A DNA stretch of 64,000 bases from Clostridiales bacterium (GCA_022785125.1 JALFRA010000007.1:293162-357161), one strand, 5' to 3'; shown: positions 23,689 through 32,503, counted from the first letter of the stretch. Numbers and translations are program-made. Notes: a model not told the origin generated them from the sequence alone.

Positions 23689-24399
23689 CTATGACCTTTT
23701 GGAGGGTACCTGCTCCAGCAGGGCCACTTCCTCCCTGCTGAGGGCTCGCCAGCGGCCCGGCTTCAGCGCTCCCAGGGTGAGGGCTCCCTCCCGCACCCGG
23801 CGCAGGCGGGTGACCTGGAGTCCGGCGGCGGCGCACATCCGCCGCACCTGCCGGTTGCGCCCCTCATGGATGGTGACGGACAAACTTCCCTCCCCCGCTC
23901 GCTCCACTTGGGCGGGACTGAGGGGCACGCCGTCCAGCTCCATGGCACCCCGCAGCACCGGCAGAGCGGCTTGGATATCTCCTTTCACCCACACCAGATA
24001 CTCTTTCTCCACCTCATGGCTGGGATGGATGAGCCGCTGGGTCAGCTCCCCGTCGTCGGTGAGGATGAGCAGACCCTCCGAATCCAGGTCCAGCCGGCCC
24101 ACCGGCCATACCCGGGCCCCGCAGTCCTGTACCAGGTCGGCCACGGTTTTCCGGCCCTTCTCGTCGGACAGGGTGGTAACATAGCCCCTTGGCTTGTTGA
24201 GCATCAGATAAGTACGCTTTTCAGGACCCTTCAGGGGCCTGCCGTCCACCCGGATGTCGTCTTTGTCCGGGTCGGCCTTATCACCTACAGCGGCAGGCTT
24301 GCCGTTCACCGTCACCCGGCCCGCCGCCAGCCAGCCCTCCGCCGCCCGGCGGGAGCAAACACCGTGGGCGGAGAGTATTTTTTGCAGCCGTTCTTCCAC
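23689..24399 (-). CDS. rluB: 23S rRNA pseudouridine synthase (RluB-like)
   Basis: A 236-residue enzyme with an N-terminal S4 domain (ERLQKILSAHGVCSRRAAEG) and the RsuA/RluB catalytic motif GRLDLDSEGL with its nucleophilic Asp. The C-terminal segment is TIHEGRNRQVRRMC. I chose the GTG at 24399, 8 nt after AAAGGAG, over an ATG at 24471 that lies in a hairpin-rich non-coding stretch. Synteny with scpA/scpB/dacF matches the Firmicute arrangement. Confidence 0.9.
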   Translation of the reverse strand: MEERLQKILSAHGVCSRRAAEGWLAAGRVTVNGKPAAVGDKADPDKDDIRVDGRPLKGPEKRTYLMLNKPRGYVTTLSDEKGRKTVADLVQDCGARVWPVGRLDLDSEGLLILTDDGELTQRLIHPSHEVEKEYLVWVKGDIQAALPVLRGAMELDGVPLSPAQVERAGEGSLSVTIHEGRNRQVRRMCAAAGLQVTRLRRVREGALTLGALKPGRWRALSREEVALLEQVPSKRS

Positions 24400-24421
24400 C
24401 GGCAGTCTCCTTTCCGCAGTT

Positions 24422-24623
24422 GAGGCCTGCCGTAAAACAGCAGACCTCAGCCTGTCAAAAAAGTGGCCCAAGCCACTTTTTTGACAGGCCGCTAAACTTT
24501 TGAGACCTTCAATAAGTCCTCAAAAGTTGTTTGATTGCACGCGAAAGGGAACCCTGACGGTTCCCTTTCACACTATCCTTCCCTCCGATGCCTTTGGCCG
24601 GAGGTCTTTTACGGCAGACCTCT
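24422..24623. repeat. Array of hairpins between dacF and rluB
   Basis: At least four perfect or near-perfect stem-loops fill this gap. GAGGCCTGC pairs with GCAGACCTC (24422-24448). A 17-bp stem beginning CCTGTCAAAAAAGTGGC lies at 24451-24488. AACTTTTGAG pairs with CTCAAAAGTT (about 24495-24530). GAAAGGGAACC pairs with GGTTCCCTTTC (24542-24568). The outer segments 24422-24437 and 24608-24623 are inverted copies of each other (15 of 16). The array occupies the position where spmA/spmB sit in other Firmicutes. Confidence 0.75.
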
Positions 24624-24640
24624 TCTGTATCGTGTCAAAT

Positions 24641-25717
24641 TCATCCGAACAACCGCTGCCACCACCGCAGAGGGGCCACGTTGTTGGCCGCGCCCGTCTG
24701 GTAGAGCAGGGGCAGCCGACCGATCTCATCCCCGTTCAGGGTGAGGGTGAGGCTCCCCGCCGGGAACCCGGCCTCCACCGGCGCCTCCACCTGCTCCGGC
24801 AGGTCCACCGTCCGCTGGACGCTCTCCCCCTGGGCCAGTGGGTAGTAGAAGTCGGACACGGTGCCCACCCGGGTGAAGGGGCACAGACTGCCCGTCACCG
24901 GAATGTGGGTCCACTCCCCCGCCGACGCTATCAGGGTCCGGGGATAGGCGGCAAAGCCGTAGTCAAAGAGGGCGGCGTGGTCGGCCCAGTCGTTGGGGGC
25001 GTTGAGGGTAACGGCGATGAGCTCCTGGCCGTCCCGCAGGGCGCTGGACACCAGGGTCCGTCCCGCCTCGTCGGTGTAGCCCGTTTTCAGGCCGGTACAC
25101 CCCTCATACCGCCACAGCAGTTTGTTGTGGTTGGTCAGACTCCGCCCGGCGATGAAAATGGACCGGGTGGAGACGATGGCCCGCAGTTCCTCCCGCTCCA
25201 GCACCGCCCGGGCCAGGATGGCCATGTCGTAGGCGGTGGAGTAGTGGTCCGGATCATCCAGGCCGTTGGGGTTTGCAAAGTGGGTGTCGTTCATGCCCAG
25301 CTGGGCGGCCTTTTTGTTCATCTCCGCCACGAAGCGCTCCACGTCTCCCCCGCAGTAGCCTGCAATGGCCAGGGCCGCGTCGTTGCCCGAGGAGAGCATC
25401 AGCCCGTAGAGCAGAGCCTCCAGAGTCAGTTCCTCCTCCGGCTTGAGGTACATGGAGGAACCCTCCGCTCCCGTCCACTCCCGCTTCACCTTCACCGTGG
25501 AGGACAGGTCTGGGTGGAGTTCCACCGCTACCAGGGCGGTCATCAGCTTGGTGATGCTGGCAATGCTCCTCCGCTCCCGGGCGTTTTTCTCATAGAGCAC
25601 CCGCCCGCTCTCTTGGTCCATCAGGATGGCCGAGGATGCGGACAGGGTGGGTTCTGCCCCGAAAACGGGCAGGATCAGCAGAGACAGGACCAGCAAAAGG
25701 GCGCACCAGCGTTTCAA
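24641..25717 (-). CDS. dacF: D-alanyl-D-alanine carboxypeptidase (DacF/DacB-like)
   Basis: A 358-residue penicillin-binding protein that trims peptidoglycan stem peptides. The signal peptide (1-20) is followed by the S11 motifs SITK (54-57, nucleophile Ser54), SGN (110-112) and KTG (211-213). A C-terminal PBP5-type domain follows. It lies in the sporulation-linked scpA-scpB-DUF2953-ytfJ cluster, which favours a role in spore cortex or sporulation-stage wall modification. Confidence 0.92.
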   Translation of the reverse strand: MKRWCALLLVLSLLILPVFGAEPTLSASSAILMDQESGRVLYEKNARERRSIASITKLMTALVAVELHPDLSSTVKVKREWTGAEGSSMYLKPEEELTLEALLYGLMLSSGNDAALAIAGYCGGDVERFVAEMNKKAAQLGMNDTHFANPNGLDDPDHYSTAYDMAILARAVLEREELRAIVSTRSIFIAGRSLTNHNKLLWRYEGCTGLKTGYTDEAGRTLVSSALRDGQELIAVTLNAPNDWADHAALFDYGFAAYPRTLIASAGEWTHIPVTGSLCPFTRVGTVSDFYYPLAQGESVQRTVDLPEQVEAPVEAGFPAGSLTLTLNGDEIGRLPLLYQTGAANNVAPLRWWQRLFG

Positions 25718-25743
25718 AACAGCATCACCTCACGTTGATGCCG

Positions 25744-26190
25744 TTAGTATACGCCCTCAAACCCCGGTTTATCCGTGCCGGTCCGGGCGGCCTTCTCTGC
25801 CTTTTTCTTCTCCTGCTGCTTCTCAATAAAGTCTGTGATCTTGTCGATGGCCTCGGGCACCATCTCCACCACTCGGTCCACGGTGGTGGCGGCGGGAGGC
25901 GCCACAGGCAGCAGCTTCACCGAGCCGTCCTTGACCACCAGGAAGCCCACCGGGATCAGGTTGATGCCCGCCCCGGCGCCGCCGCCGAAGCAGCTGTTGT
26001 CCTCCGGCTTTTTGTGCTTGCTGCCGAACTCGGTGCCGCCGGAACCCACACCCACGCTGAGCCGGGAGATGGGGATAATGGTCACCTCGCCGGTGACGAT
26101 GGGCTGGCCCACGATGGTGTTGGCGTCTGCGATCTCACGGACCTTGTCCACGATCTCGCCCATCAGATCTCCGATAGGATGCTTTTCCAT
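25744..26190 (-). CDS. ytfJ: GerW/YtfJ-family sporulation protein
   Basis: A 148-residue protein starting MEKHPIGDLMGEIVDKVREI. The core VGQPIVTGEVTIIPISRLSVG, a glycine-rich centre (GSGG, GGGAGAG) and INLIPVGFLVV match the YtfJ/GerW family. Members are forespore proteins needed for efficient germination. The length is normal. It sits between dacF and the DUF2953 gene on the same strand. Confidence 0.9.
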   Translation of the reverse strand: MEKHPIGDLMGEIVDKVREIADANTIVGQPIVTGEVTIIPISRLSVGVGSGGTEFGSKHKKPEDNSCFGGGAGAGINLIPVGFLVVKDGSVKLLPVAPPAATTVDRVVEMVPEAIDKITDFIEKQQEKKKAEKAARTGTDKPGFEGVY

Positions 26191-26193
26191 AGC

Positions 26194-26829
26194 TTAAACC
26201 GCCTCTTTCTGTGTTTCCTGCCGGGATTTACTCCCGCTTTTTTGTTTGGAAAGGATGGGCAGTACCTTGGACGCCACCCGGACGCCCAGAGCAAAGATCT
26301 GCCCGATGGTCAGCGTGGCCGCCGCTCGCAGATACACGGTGGGATGCTCGGTGGTAAAATCCATGTTGGTGCGGATGCGCCACTCCTTCACCTTAAAATT
26401 TTGCTCCACCAGGGGCCAAAACATACCGACAGCCCCGTTGAGTCTGCCGTAATTCACCGCCGTCCTGGCCGGATCGGCGGAGGCAACAACCACGTCCAAG
26501 TAGAACTGGTCAATGCGGATCTTCCGCCGCAGCTGCCCGGCGGCGTCGGTCACCACCGGCAGCAGTTCTTTCACCAGATCAAAGATCTCCCCCGCCGTTT
26601 TGGGTTTCTTTGGGGACTTGGACTTTTTTTGCTTGGATGCCTTGGCTTTTTTTGCCTTGGCCGGTTTGGGCTGTTTGGCCTTCCGGGGAAAGAGGGTCAC
26701 CCGCACCGGGCCTGCCAGCAGCCGCAGGGTAAAGGTCTTTTGGGCGTACTCTGCCCATACCCCCACCCGGATCAGGCTGAGCAGCACCAGTGCCAGGACC
26801 ACGATCCCCAGAACCAGCAGCACAATCAT
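26194..26829 (-). CDS. DUF2953 membrane protein
   Basis: A 211-residue protein with one N-terminal transmembrane helix (1-22). A long Lys/Pro/Ala-rich linker follows (about 50-80; KPAKAKKAKASKQKK), then a DUF2953-type globular region. The family is found in sporulating Firmicutes next to ytfJ, which suggests sporulation, but the function is unknown. It overlaps the scpB stop by 4 bp. Confidence 0.8.
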   Translation of the reverse strand: MIVLLVLGIVVLALVLLSLIRVGVWAEYAQKTFTLRLLAGPVRVTLFPRKAKQPKPAKAKKAKASKQKKSKSPKKPKTAGEIFDLVKELLPVVTDAAGQLRRKIRIDQFYLDVVVASADPARTAVNYGRLNGAVGMFWPLVEQNFKVKEWRIRTNMDFTTEHPTVYLRAAATLTIGQIFALGVRVASKVLPILSKQKSGSKSRQETQKEAV

Positions 26830-27491
26830 GCCCCAGACTCCTCCTCAGACTTGGCCAGCTCCCTGGCGGCTTCCTCGATCTCTTCTTCCGTAATGGCGGA
26901 CAGGTTCTCCCCTTCCTCCGCCGCCTTCAGCCGCTCCACCGCCGCCTGCATCTCCAGGGTGATCTGTCCGTCCTCCGGCGGCATATTGGGCAGCTCGGGC
27001 AGCTCGTCCAGGCTGGACAGGCCGAAGGACCGCAGGAAGGTCTGGGTGGTGCGGTACTGGATGGGGCGGCCGGGCACCGCCAGACGGCCGCACTCCTCGA
27101 TCAGGTCCCGCTCCAGCAGCAGACTGATGGTATAGGAGCTGTCCACCCCCCGCACCTGGTCCACGTAGGCCCGGGTGGCGGTCTGGTGGTAGGCGATGAT
27201 GGCCAGCACCTCCAGAGCGGGCTGGCTCAGCCGGGCGGGGCGGCGGGTCTCAAAGGCTTTTCGGATGTAGGGGGCGAACTCAGGGGCGGAGCACAGCTGA
27301 TAGCTGGTCTCCAGCCGCACCAGCCGGATGCCCCGGCGCTCATAGCTGTAGCGGTCAGCCATACGCTTGCACACCGTATCCACGGTGCTCCGGTCCAGGT
27401 CCAGGGCCAGGCACAGCCGCTCCACCCCCACCGGCTCCCCGGCGGCAAAGAGGATGCCCTCGATGGCCGATTCGATTTCCTTTACTTCCAT
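26826..27491 (-). CDS. scpB: Segregation and condensation protein B
   Basis: A 221-residue winged-helix subunit of the SMC-ScpAB condensin. It starts MEVKEIESAIEGILFAAGEP and carries the family core RPARLSQPALEVLAIIAYHQ and GLSSLDELPELP. ScpB dimers bind ScpA and help load SMC on DNA. The acidic C-terminal tail is longer than usual. It lies 3 bp after scpA. Confidence 0.95.
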   Translation of the reverse strand: MEVKEIESAIEGILFAAGEPVGVERLCLALDLDRSTVDTVCKRMADRYSYERRGIRLVRLETSYQLCSAPEFAPYIRKAFETRRPARLSQPALEVLAIIAYHQTATRAYVDQVRGVDSSYTISLLLERDLIEECGRLAVPGRPIQYRTTQTFLRSFGLSSLDELPELPNMPPEDGQITLEMQAAVERLKAAEEGENLSAITEEEIEEAARELAKSEEESGA

Positions 27492-27494
27492 AGA

Positions 27495-28316
27495 TTATCC
27501 CCCGTCTGACGGCTCGTAAACATCGGTGGAGTAGTCGGGCTCCTCCCCGCCCTCCCCGGTGCTGGTGATGGTGCAGTCCTGCTCCGTCCCCGCCAGGCGC
27601 ACCCGCCGGGCCTTGCACAGTTCCAACACGGCGATGAAGGTGGCCACGATCTCCGACCGGCTCCGGTTGCCCCTGAACAGGGCGGAAAACCGGGTGACCC
27701 CGAACCGGGCCAGCCGCTCCAGGATCTCGTCGGCCTTGTCGGCCACCGGATAGGGTTCCCTACCCACGATGCCCTCAAAGGCGGCCATGGGGGGCGGCAG
27801 CCGGTGGTCGGTCCGGGCCAGGACCGACTTCATGGCCTTCAGCAGGTCCTCCGGCTTGTGGACGTAGCGGTAGGTCTTGTCCGCCTGGATGGCCTCCGGC
27901 GGCTTGGTCAGGTAATCACGCCCCACCGCGTAGCGGTCGGACAGGGTGGGCACCACCGCCTTGATGCGGACATAGTCCTCCCGCCGCTGATGCTCCTCCA
28001 GGGAGGCCATCAGCTGTTCCAGTTCGGTGAGGGCCTCCTCATCGTGGATGGACAGCAGCATCCGGGTCTTGATGTAGACCAGCTGGGCCGCCATGGTGAC
28101 GAACTCGCTGGCCACCTCCAGGTCCAGCTGCCGCCGCTGGTCCATCCAGGCCAGATATTGGTCCAGAATCAGAGAGATCTGAATGTCCTTGATCTCCATC
28201 TTGTTCTTGCTCAGCAGATGGAGGATCAGATCCAGAGGGCCGTTGAAGTCCTCCATATCCTCCCGGTTCTTGACCACTTTTTCCAGATGGTAAATGGGCG
28301 TTTCGATGGCACTCAC
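27495..28316 (-). CDS. scpA: Segregation and condensation protein A
   Basis: A 273-residue kleisin that bridges SMC heads. The N-terminal core DFNGPLDLILHLLSKNKMEI and the C-terminal winged-helix region (FSALFRGNRSRSEIVATFIAVLEL) are typical. It lies 1 bp after the M50 protease gene and just before scpB, forming one transcription unit. Confidence 0.95.
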   Translation of the reverse strand: MSAIETPIYHLEKVVKNREDMEDFNGPLDLILHLLSKNKMEIKDIQISLILDQYLAWMDQRRQLDLEVASEFVTMAAQLVYIKTRMLLSIHDEEALTELEQLMASLEEHQRREDYVRIKAVVPTLSDRYAVGRDYLTKPPEAIQADKTYRYVHKPEDLLKAMKSVLARTDHRLPPPMAAFEGIVGREPYPVADKADEILERLARFGVTRFSALFRGNRSRSEIVATFIAVLELCKARRVRLAGTEQDCTITSTGEGGEEPDYSTDVYEPSDGG

Positions 28317-28317
28317 C

Positions 28318-29028
28318 TCAAAACAGGTTCAGAATAGTGGAAACGTCCTGGAGATAGAGCAGCCATTCCAGCGGCATTCCGGTGATGGCGCACAGCCCCC
28401 GCAGGCACTGGACCATCAGGAAGGTCAGGGGCTTGTTGAACACCCCCACCAGCACCAGGATGATGAGCAGGCCCATCACATATTTCTCATACTTGAGGAT
28501 GGTATAGTAGGTCCTGTCGGGCAGGAAGGCAAACAGGATCTTGGACCCGTCCAGAGGGGAAATAGGGATCAGGTTGAACAGTCCCATACCCACCCCCAGC
28601 AGGGCCATATTGGACAGGAAACACAGGGCCAGCAGAGTGCCCTTGTTGATGGGAGCGAAGTGCCAGACAACGGAGGCCAGGGCCACCGCACCCAGGGCGG
28701 TGAGGAAGTTGGCCACCGGTCCCGCCAGGGCGGTGATGGCCATACCCTGCTTGGGGCGCTTGAAGTAGCGCATATCCACCGGCACCGGCTTGGCCCAGCC
28801 CACCTTGACCACCATCATCATCAAAAGGCCCATGGGGTCCAGGTGCTTGATGGGATTGAGCGTAAGCCGCCCAGCGTTTTTGGCGGTGGGGTCCCCCAGC
28901 CGGTAGGCCACAAAGCCGTGGGACAGCTCATGCAGGGTGATGCACAGCAGGGCGGCCACGGCGCTGATGAGCAGGGCCACAAGCCCCCACCAGTCCATGT
29001 GCCGGAAAAATTGACCGAGTGAACCCAA
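28318..29028 (-). CDS. Site-2-type M50 zinc metalloprotease
   Basis: A 236-residue polytopic membrane protein. HELSH (33-37) in the first hydrophobic segment and a later NLIPISPLDGSKI segment (the NPDG-like third metal ligand) identify a rhomboid-unrelated M50 protease of the YwhC/RseP-like short type. This arrangement upstream of scpA is common in Clostridia. The substrate is unknown. Confidence 0.88.
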   Translation of the reverse strand: MGSLGQFFRHMDWWGLVALLISAVAALLCITLHELSHGFVAYRLGDPTAKNAGRLTLNPIKHLDPMGLLMMMVVKVGWAKPVPVDMRYFKRPKQGMAITALAGPVANFLTALGAVALASVVWHFAPINKGTLLALCFLSNMALLGVGMGLFNLIPISPLDGSKILFAFLPDRTYYTILKYEKYVMGLLIILVLVGVFNKPLTFLMVQCLRGLCAITGMPLEWLLYLQDVSTILNLF

Positions 29029-29031
29029 AAA

Positions 29032-29727
29032 TCATTCCTCCAATAGCTTGCTTTTCAGCCTCTCCAGCACCGGCTGGGTCAGCCCGATGGCACGCAGGTA
29101 ATCTGTGACAGAGCCGTAAGCCCCCTCCAGCCTCTCCAGGCAGTCCTCCAGATACTCCGGCTTGGAAAGGCCCACATAGGCGGGCAGGTCAGAGCGAGTC
29201 TCCCTCATCCACCGGATCACCGGGCGAATGTAGGTCTGGGACACCTGATAGTCAGCCAGGATATCCAGCCGGTCCACTCCCGCCAGGGTGAGCAGCAGGG
29301 CGGCAATGCAGCCGGTGCGGTCCTTCCCCGCCATACAGTGGAAGAGCACGCCGCCGGGGGCGTCGGCGATGGTCTCCAGCACCGAGCGTATGGTGTCCTT
29401 CCGCTCCAGGGTGCGGAAATAGCCCAGACCGATGAGCTCCTCCTCGTTGGGCAGCTTCTCGCCGCCGGACATGGGGATAAAGTGATAGGAGAAGCCGGGC
29501 CGGTTTGCCAGCTCATCGGGCAGGAAGTCCCGCTCCGCCGGACTGCGCAGATCAATGATGGTGGTGATGTTCCGCTCCAGCAGCTGACCCACGTCGGCGT
29601 CGGACAGCCCTGCGGGGTTGTCCCCCCGCAGCAGGGTGCCCCACCGGGTGGTCTTCCCCTCCGCCGTTGGATAACCGCCCAGATCCCGCAGGTTGAGCAT
29701 CTTCCCCAGCACGATTCGCCGCTGCAT
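29032..29727 (-). CDS. Tyrosine-protein phosphatase (Y_phosphatase3-type)
   Basis: A 231-residue enzyme with the P-loop HCMAGKDRTG (nucleophile Cys131, Arg137) and the N-terminal NLRDLGGYPTAEGKTTRWG segment of the Listeria LipA / Y_phosphatase3 family. That family removes phosphate from phosphotyrosine or phosphoinositides. There is no signal peptide, so it is cytoplasmic. It lies 3 bp upstream of the M50 gene and may be the operon's first gene. Confidence 0.9.
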   Translation of the reverse strand: MQRRIVLGKMLNLRDLGGYPTAEGKTTRWGTLLRGDNPAGLSDADVGQLLERNITTIIDLRSPAERDFLPDELANRPGFSYHFIPMSGGEKLPNEEELIGLGYFRTLERKDTIRSVLETIADAPGGVLFHCMAGKDRTGCIAALLLTLAGVDRLDILADYQVSQTYIRPVIRWMRETRSDLPAYVGLSKPEYLEDCLERLEGAYGSVTDYLRAIGLTQPVLERLKSKLLEE

Positions 29728-29820
29728 CCTTGTTCACCTCTGTTTCCTCATATTTTAACTTTGATTATAGCAAATTTTTCAGCCAAACACAAGGGACACT
29801 CTCCGCCCCACCGACGCAGG

Positions 29821-29853
29821 AAGGGTCTGCTGCATATGCCGCAGCAGACCCTT
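29821..29853. terminator. Hairpin between phosphatase and C39 peptidase genes
   Basis: AAGGGTCTGCTGC (29821-29833) pairs perfectly with GCAGCAGACCCTT (29841-29853), 57 bp after the C39 gene stop. There is no clean U-run on either strand, so termination is only likely. Confidence 0.45.
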
Positions 29854-29909
29854 CCCTTATTCTCCTCCAGGAGAAAATCATTTGGTATCAAATTGACCGG
29901 AACCGGCGG

Positions 29910-30767
29910 TCAGCCCTCCTCAGGTGAGGCCACCAGGAACAGGAAATCACTGCCTCCCTCAGACTCAGGGAAGGCGCCATGCATAGAGTAATTATACATA
30001 AAGCGCTCTGCCATCAGCACGCCGTAGCCGTCCTGGCAGTGATCGGTGGTGTCATAGGGATCGGCCACGATGAACACGTCATCCTGCTTGGTCTCGGTGC
30101 CCATGGTGTCGTAGCCAATGATGACCTGCCAGTGTCCGCCCCAGTCGTTGTAGCACACCATCACCGGCTTGCCCTCAGCCAGCCAGCCCTGGATGGTATC
30201 CATCCAGACCTCAGAGGCCGGGTCCTCATAGTCCAGTGTGGTGGTATAAGTAAAGCCGCCTACGCCATCAAAAATATCCATGGCCTGCTTCAAAGTAGTG
30301 CCGGGATAGCCCTCCAGCTCGGTGCCGTCCAGAGAATGGCGCAGATCCGCCAGGCTCTGCTCGTTCCACTCACCCAGCTGATCATACCAGTTCAGCACCA
30401 TCAGGGCGCTGGTCACGCCGCAGGCCCACTCGCTGGTCTGCTGCATGGTCTGGAATCCGGTCAGGATGGTGAGGGTGTCGCTGGACTTCATAGTATAGTA
30501 GTCCGGATGGGCAAAGTAGGGGGAATCCTGGTGGTCGCCCAGTCGTTCCACAGAGTCGGCACCGTCCTCAGGGGAGAGATCCGTTGCGTAGGGGATTTTC
30601 ATCTCATCAGTAAAGCTGGCGGTCTTTTCCGCCATGTCAGGTGTGGCATCCACAAGGGATGTTTGGGCCGCCCCAGTCGGCTGGTTCCCTCCTGTCGTGT
30701 TTCCGCAGCCGGCCAGCAGGCTGGCTGTCACGGTCAGGGTCAGCGCCAGAGTGACTTGTTTTTTCAT
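29910..30767 (-). CDS. Lipoprotein with C39-like peptidase domain
   Basis: A 285-residue lipoprotein. The signal peptide ends in the lipobox LAGC (Cys21), followed by a Gly/Thr-rich linker and a papain-like C39 domain with Cys116 in EWACGVTSALMVLNWY, His212 in GGHWQVIIGYD and a following DP. The start MKKQVTLALT at 30767 follows AAAGGAG; the frame upstream of it is not coding. It is probably an extracellular cysteine peptidase or an inactive binding relative. The substrate is unknown. Confidence 0.85.
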   Translation of the reverse strand: MKKQVTLALTLTVTASLLAGCGNTTGGNQPTGAAQTSLVDATPDMAEKTASFTDEMKIPYATDLSPEDGADSVERLGDHQDSPYFAHPDYYTMKSSDTLTILTGFQTMQQTSEWACGVTSALMVLNWYDQLGEWNEQSLADLRHSLDGTELEGYPGTTLKQAMDIFDGVGGFTYTTTLDYEDPASEVWMDTIQGWLAEGKPVMVCYNDWGGHWQVIIGYDTMGTETKQDDVFIVADPYDTTDHCQDGYGVLMAERFMYNYSMHGAFPESEGGSDFLFLVASPEEG

Positions 30768-30816
30768 TTCTCGATCTCCTTTTTTACCGTTTCTGCATAA
30801 AAACGCAGTGCCGGTT

Positions 30817-30845
30817 ATTGTATCAGGTAAAAAAGGAAAATGCAA
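30817..30845 (-). promoter_or_regulatory. Promoter of the C39 lipoprotein gene
   Basis: TTGCAT (30840-30845) and TACAAT (30817-30822) on the minus strand are separated by 17 bp, 50 bp before the start codon. Confidence 0.65.
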
Positions 30846-30903
30846 GAAAAATATACAACAGAGTCCTACGGCTTCCCCTTGATCATTCCCGTCCTGTGGG
30901 AGG

Positions 30904-31656
30904 TCAGATGATCCGGCTGCGCAGGGTGCCGATGCCCTGAACGGTCACCTCCACGGTGTCGCCGGGGACCATGGGCCCCACCCCTGCCGGGGTGCCGGTG
31001 GTCACCACGTCGCCGGGCTCCAGAGTCATGGAGGCGGTGATGAACTCCAGCAGCTGGGGTACCGCCGTCATGAACCGGCTGGTATTCCCCTGCTGGACCA
31101 CCGTCCCGTTGAGCCGGGTCTCAATGGCCAGAGCGGCGGGGTCCACCTCGTCGGTGACCACGGGGCCCAGGGGGGCGAAGCCGTCCATGCTCTTGCCCCG
31201 GGTCCACTGGCCGTCTCCCTTCTGCACGTCCCGGGCGGTGACGTCGTTGAGGCAGGTATAGCCTAGGATATAGTCTGCAAAGTTTTCTGCCTTTACATCC
31301 TTTGCCCGGCGGTGGATGACAAAGGCCAGCTCCCCCTCATAGTCCAGCCGTTCCACAAAGGCGGGGGCGTGGACCGTCCCTTCCGGGTGGTTGAGGGTGT
31401 TGGGGGCCTTCAGGAAGAGGATGGGCCGCTCGGGCACCCCCTCCCCCATCTCCACAGCGTGGTCGTAATAGTTCTTGCCTACGCACACGAGCTTGGTGGC
31501 CTCGCAGGGGGCCAGCAGGCGGCAGGCCTCCAGGGGTAGGCTCTCCCCGTCGTAGCAGATCTCTTCAAAGGGCGGCTTGGTCAGGGTGCGCACCAGGTCC
31601 CCCTGGAGCACACCCCACACGCCCTTGCCGTCCCGCAGCAGCTTCACATATCTCAT
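30904..31656 (-). CDS. Fumarylacetoacetate hydrolase-family protein
   Basis: A 250-residue enzyme of the FAH superfamily. VCVGKNYYDHAVEMG, the metal-binding DYEGELAFVIH and the NDVTARDVQ motif are present, and the C-terminal GDVVTTGTPAGVGPM is typical. Members hydrolyse or decarboxylate 2,4-dioxo acids, and many in this size class act as acylpyruvases or oxaloacetate decarboxylases. The start overlaps the engB stop by 4 bp. Confidence 0.9.
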   Translation of the reverse strand: MRYVKLLRDGKGVWGVLQGDLVRTLTKPPFEEICYDGESLPLEACRLLAPCEATKLVCVGKNYYDHAVEMGEGVPERPILFLKAPNTLNHPEGTVHAPAFVERLDYEGELAFVIHRRAKDVKAENFADYILGYTCLNDVTARDVQKGDGQWTRGKSMDGFAPLGPVVTDEVDPAALAIETRLNGTVVQQGNTSRFMTAVPQLLEFITASMTLEPGDVVTTGTPAGVGPMVPGDTVEVTVQGIGTLRSRII

Positions 31657-32252
31657 GCCAGTCCCTCCGCGTGGTCCAGGATCAGATTGAGCAGTTCCTG
31701 CTTGCCGTCTCCCTTCTCGGCCGAAAAGGGAATCACCTTTACACTCTCATCCAGCTCAAGGGTCTCCCGAATGCGGGCCAGGTTGGGCTCGATGTCGCTC
31801 TTGCGCAGCTTGTCCAGCTTGTTGGCCACTACGGCAAAGGGCTTGCCGCTGTTCTTGAACCACTGGGCCATGGTGCAGTCGTCGGCGGTGGGCTTGTGGC
31901 GGGAGTCCACGATCATCAGTCCCAGGGTCATCAGCGAGTTGTCGGCAAACCACTCCTCCATAAGGCGGCCCCACCGCTGCTTCTCCGCCATGGACACCTT
32001 GGCGTAGCCGTAGCCCGGCAGGTCCACCAGATAGAAGGCGGAGTCAATGAGGAAGTAGTTGATGTGGGTGGTCTTGCCAGGGGCGGCGCCCACCCGGGCA
32101 AAGTTCTTCCGGTTCAGGAGCCGGTTAATCACAGAGGACTTGCCCACGTTGGACCGGCCGGCAAAGGCCACCTGGGCCAGCCGGTCCCGGGGAAAATCGG
32201 ACGCCTTGGCGGCGGAGCGGACAAATTCCGCTTTTTGCAGATTGATGGGCAT
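31653..32252 (-). CDS. engB: Ribosome biogenesis GTPase YsxC/EngB
   Basis: A 199-residue GTPase for 50S subunit assembly. G1 GRSNVGKSS, the G3 region DLPGYGYAK and G4 NKLD (ANKLDKL) are present. The start MPINLQKAEFV at 32252 is placed after GGGAGG; a longer frame runs into the hairpin element upstream and was rejected. The lon-engB order is conserved in Firmicutes. Confidence 0.95.
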   Translation of the reverse strand: MPINLQKAEFVRSAAKASDFPRDRLAQVAFAGRSNVGKSSVINRLLNRKNFARVGAAPGKTTHINYFLIDSAFYLVDLPGYGYAKVSMAEKQRWGRLMEEWFADNSLMTLGLMIVDSRHKPTADDCTMAQWFKNSGKPFAVVANKLDKLRKSDIEPNLARIRETLELDESVKVIPFSAEKGDGKQELLNLILDHAEGLA

Positions 32253-32271
32253 AATTACCTCCCAAAAAATT

Positions 32272-32449
32272 CGAAAAAGTGTCCAGAGGCACTTTTTCGA
32301 GTAGGTTGCAGTCTGCTGCATGCAGGTTTTGTCCGCATTCAGCGAACAAAACCTGCACTTGCAGCCTGAGAAGTGTTTTCAGCCACGCACATGTCGCGGC
32401 TGAAAACAGATCCCATTTTTTCGCGTCTGCGGACGCGAACTCTGCGAGG
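32272..32449 (-). repeat. Structured 178-bp intergenic element, copy A
   Basis: In minus-strand order: CCTCGCAGAGTTC; hairpin 1 (GCGTC/GACGC); hairpin 2 with arms GTTTTCAGCC/GGCTGAAAAC (32375-32407); ACTTCTCA; hairpin 3 (GCAGGTTTTGT/ACAAAACCTGC, 32322-32356); and hairpin 4 (CGAAAAAGTG/CACTTTTTCG, 32272-32299). In the minus direction hairpin 4 is followed by AATTTTTT, so it may act as a terminator. It lies between lon and engB. A second copy of identical length is at 63785-63962. Confidence 0.75.
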
Positions 32450-32503
32450 CTTTTCAGCATCGGAAGAGTCTTTGCCCCTCCTTGGTTCAAAAATAGCGGG
32501 AAT

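Noticed and set aside
24422..24623. Repeated hairpins resembling a CRISPR array
   Set aside because: The stems differ in sequence, there is no constant repeat with spacers, and no cas genes are near.
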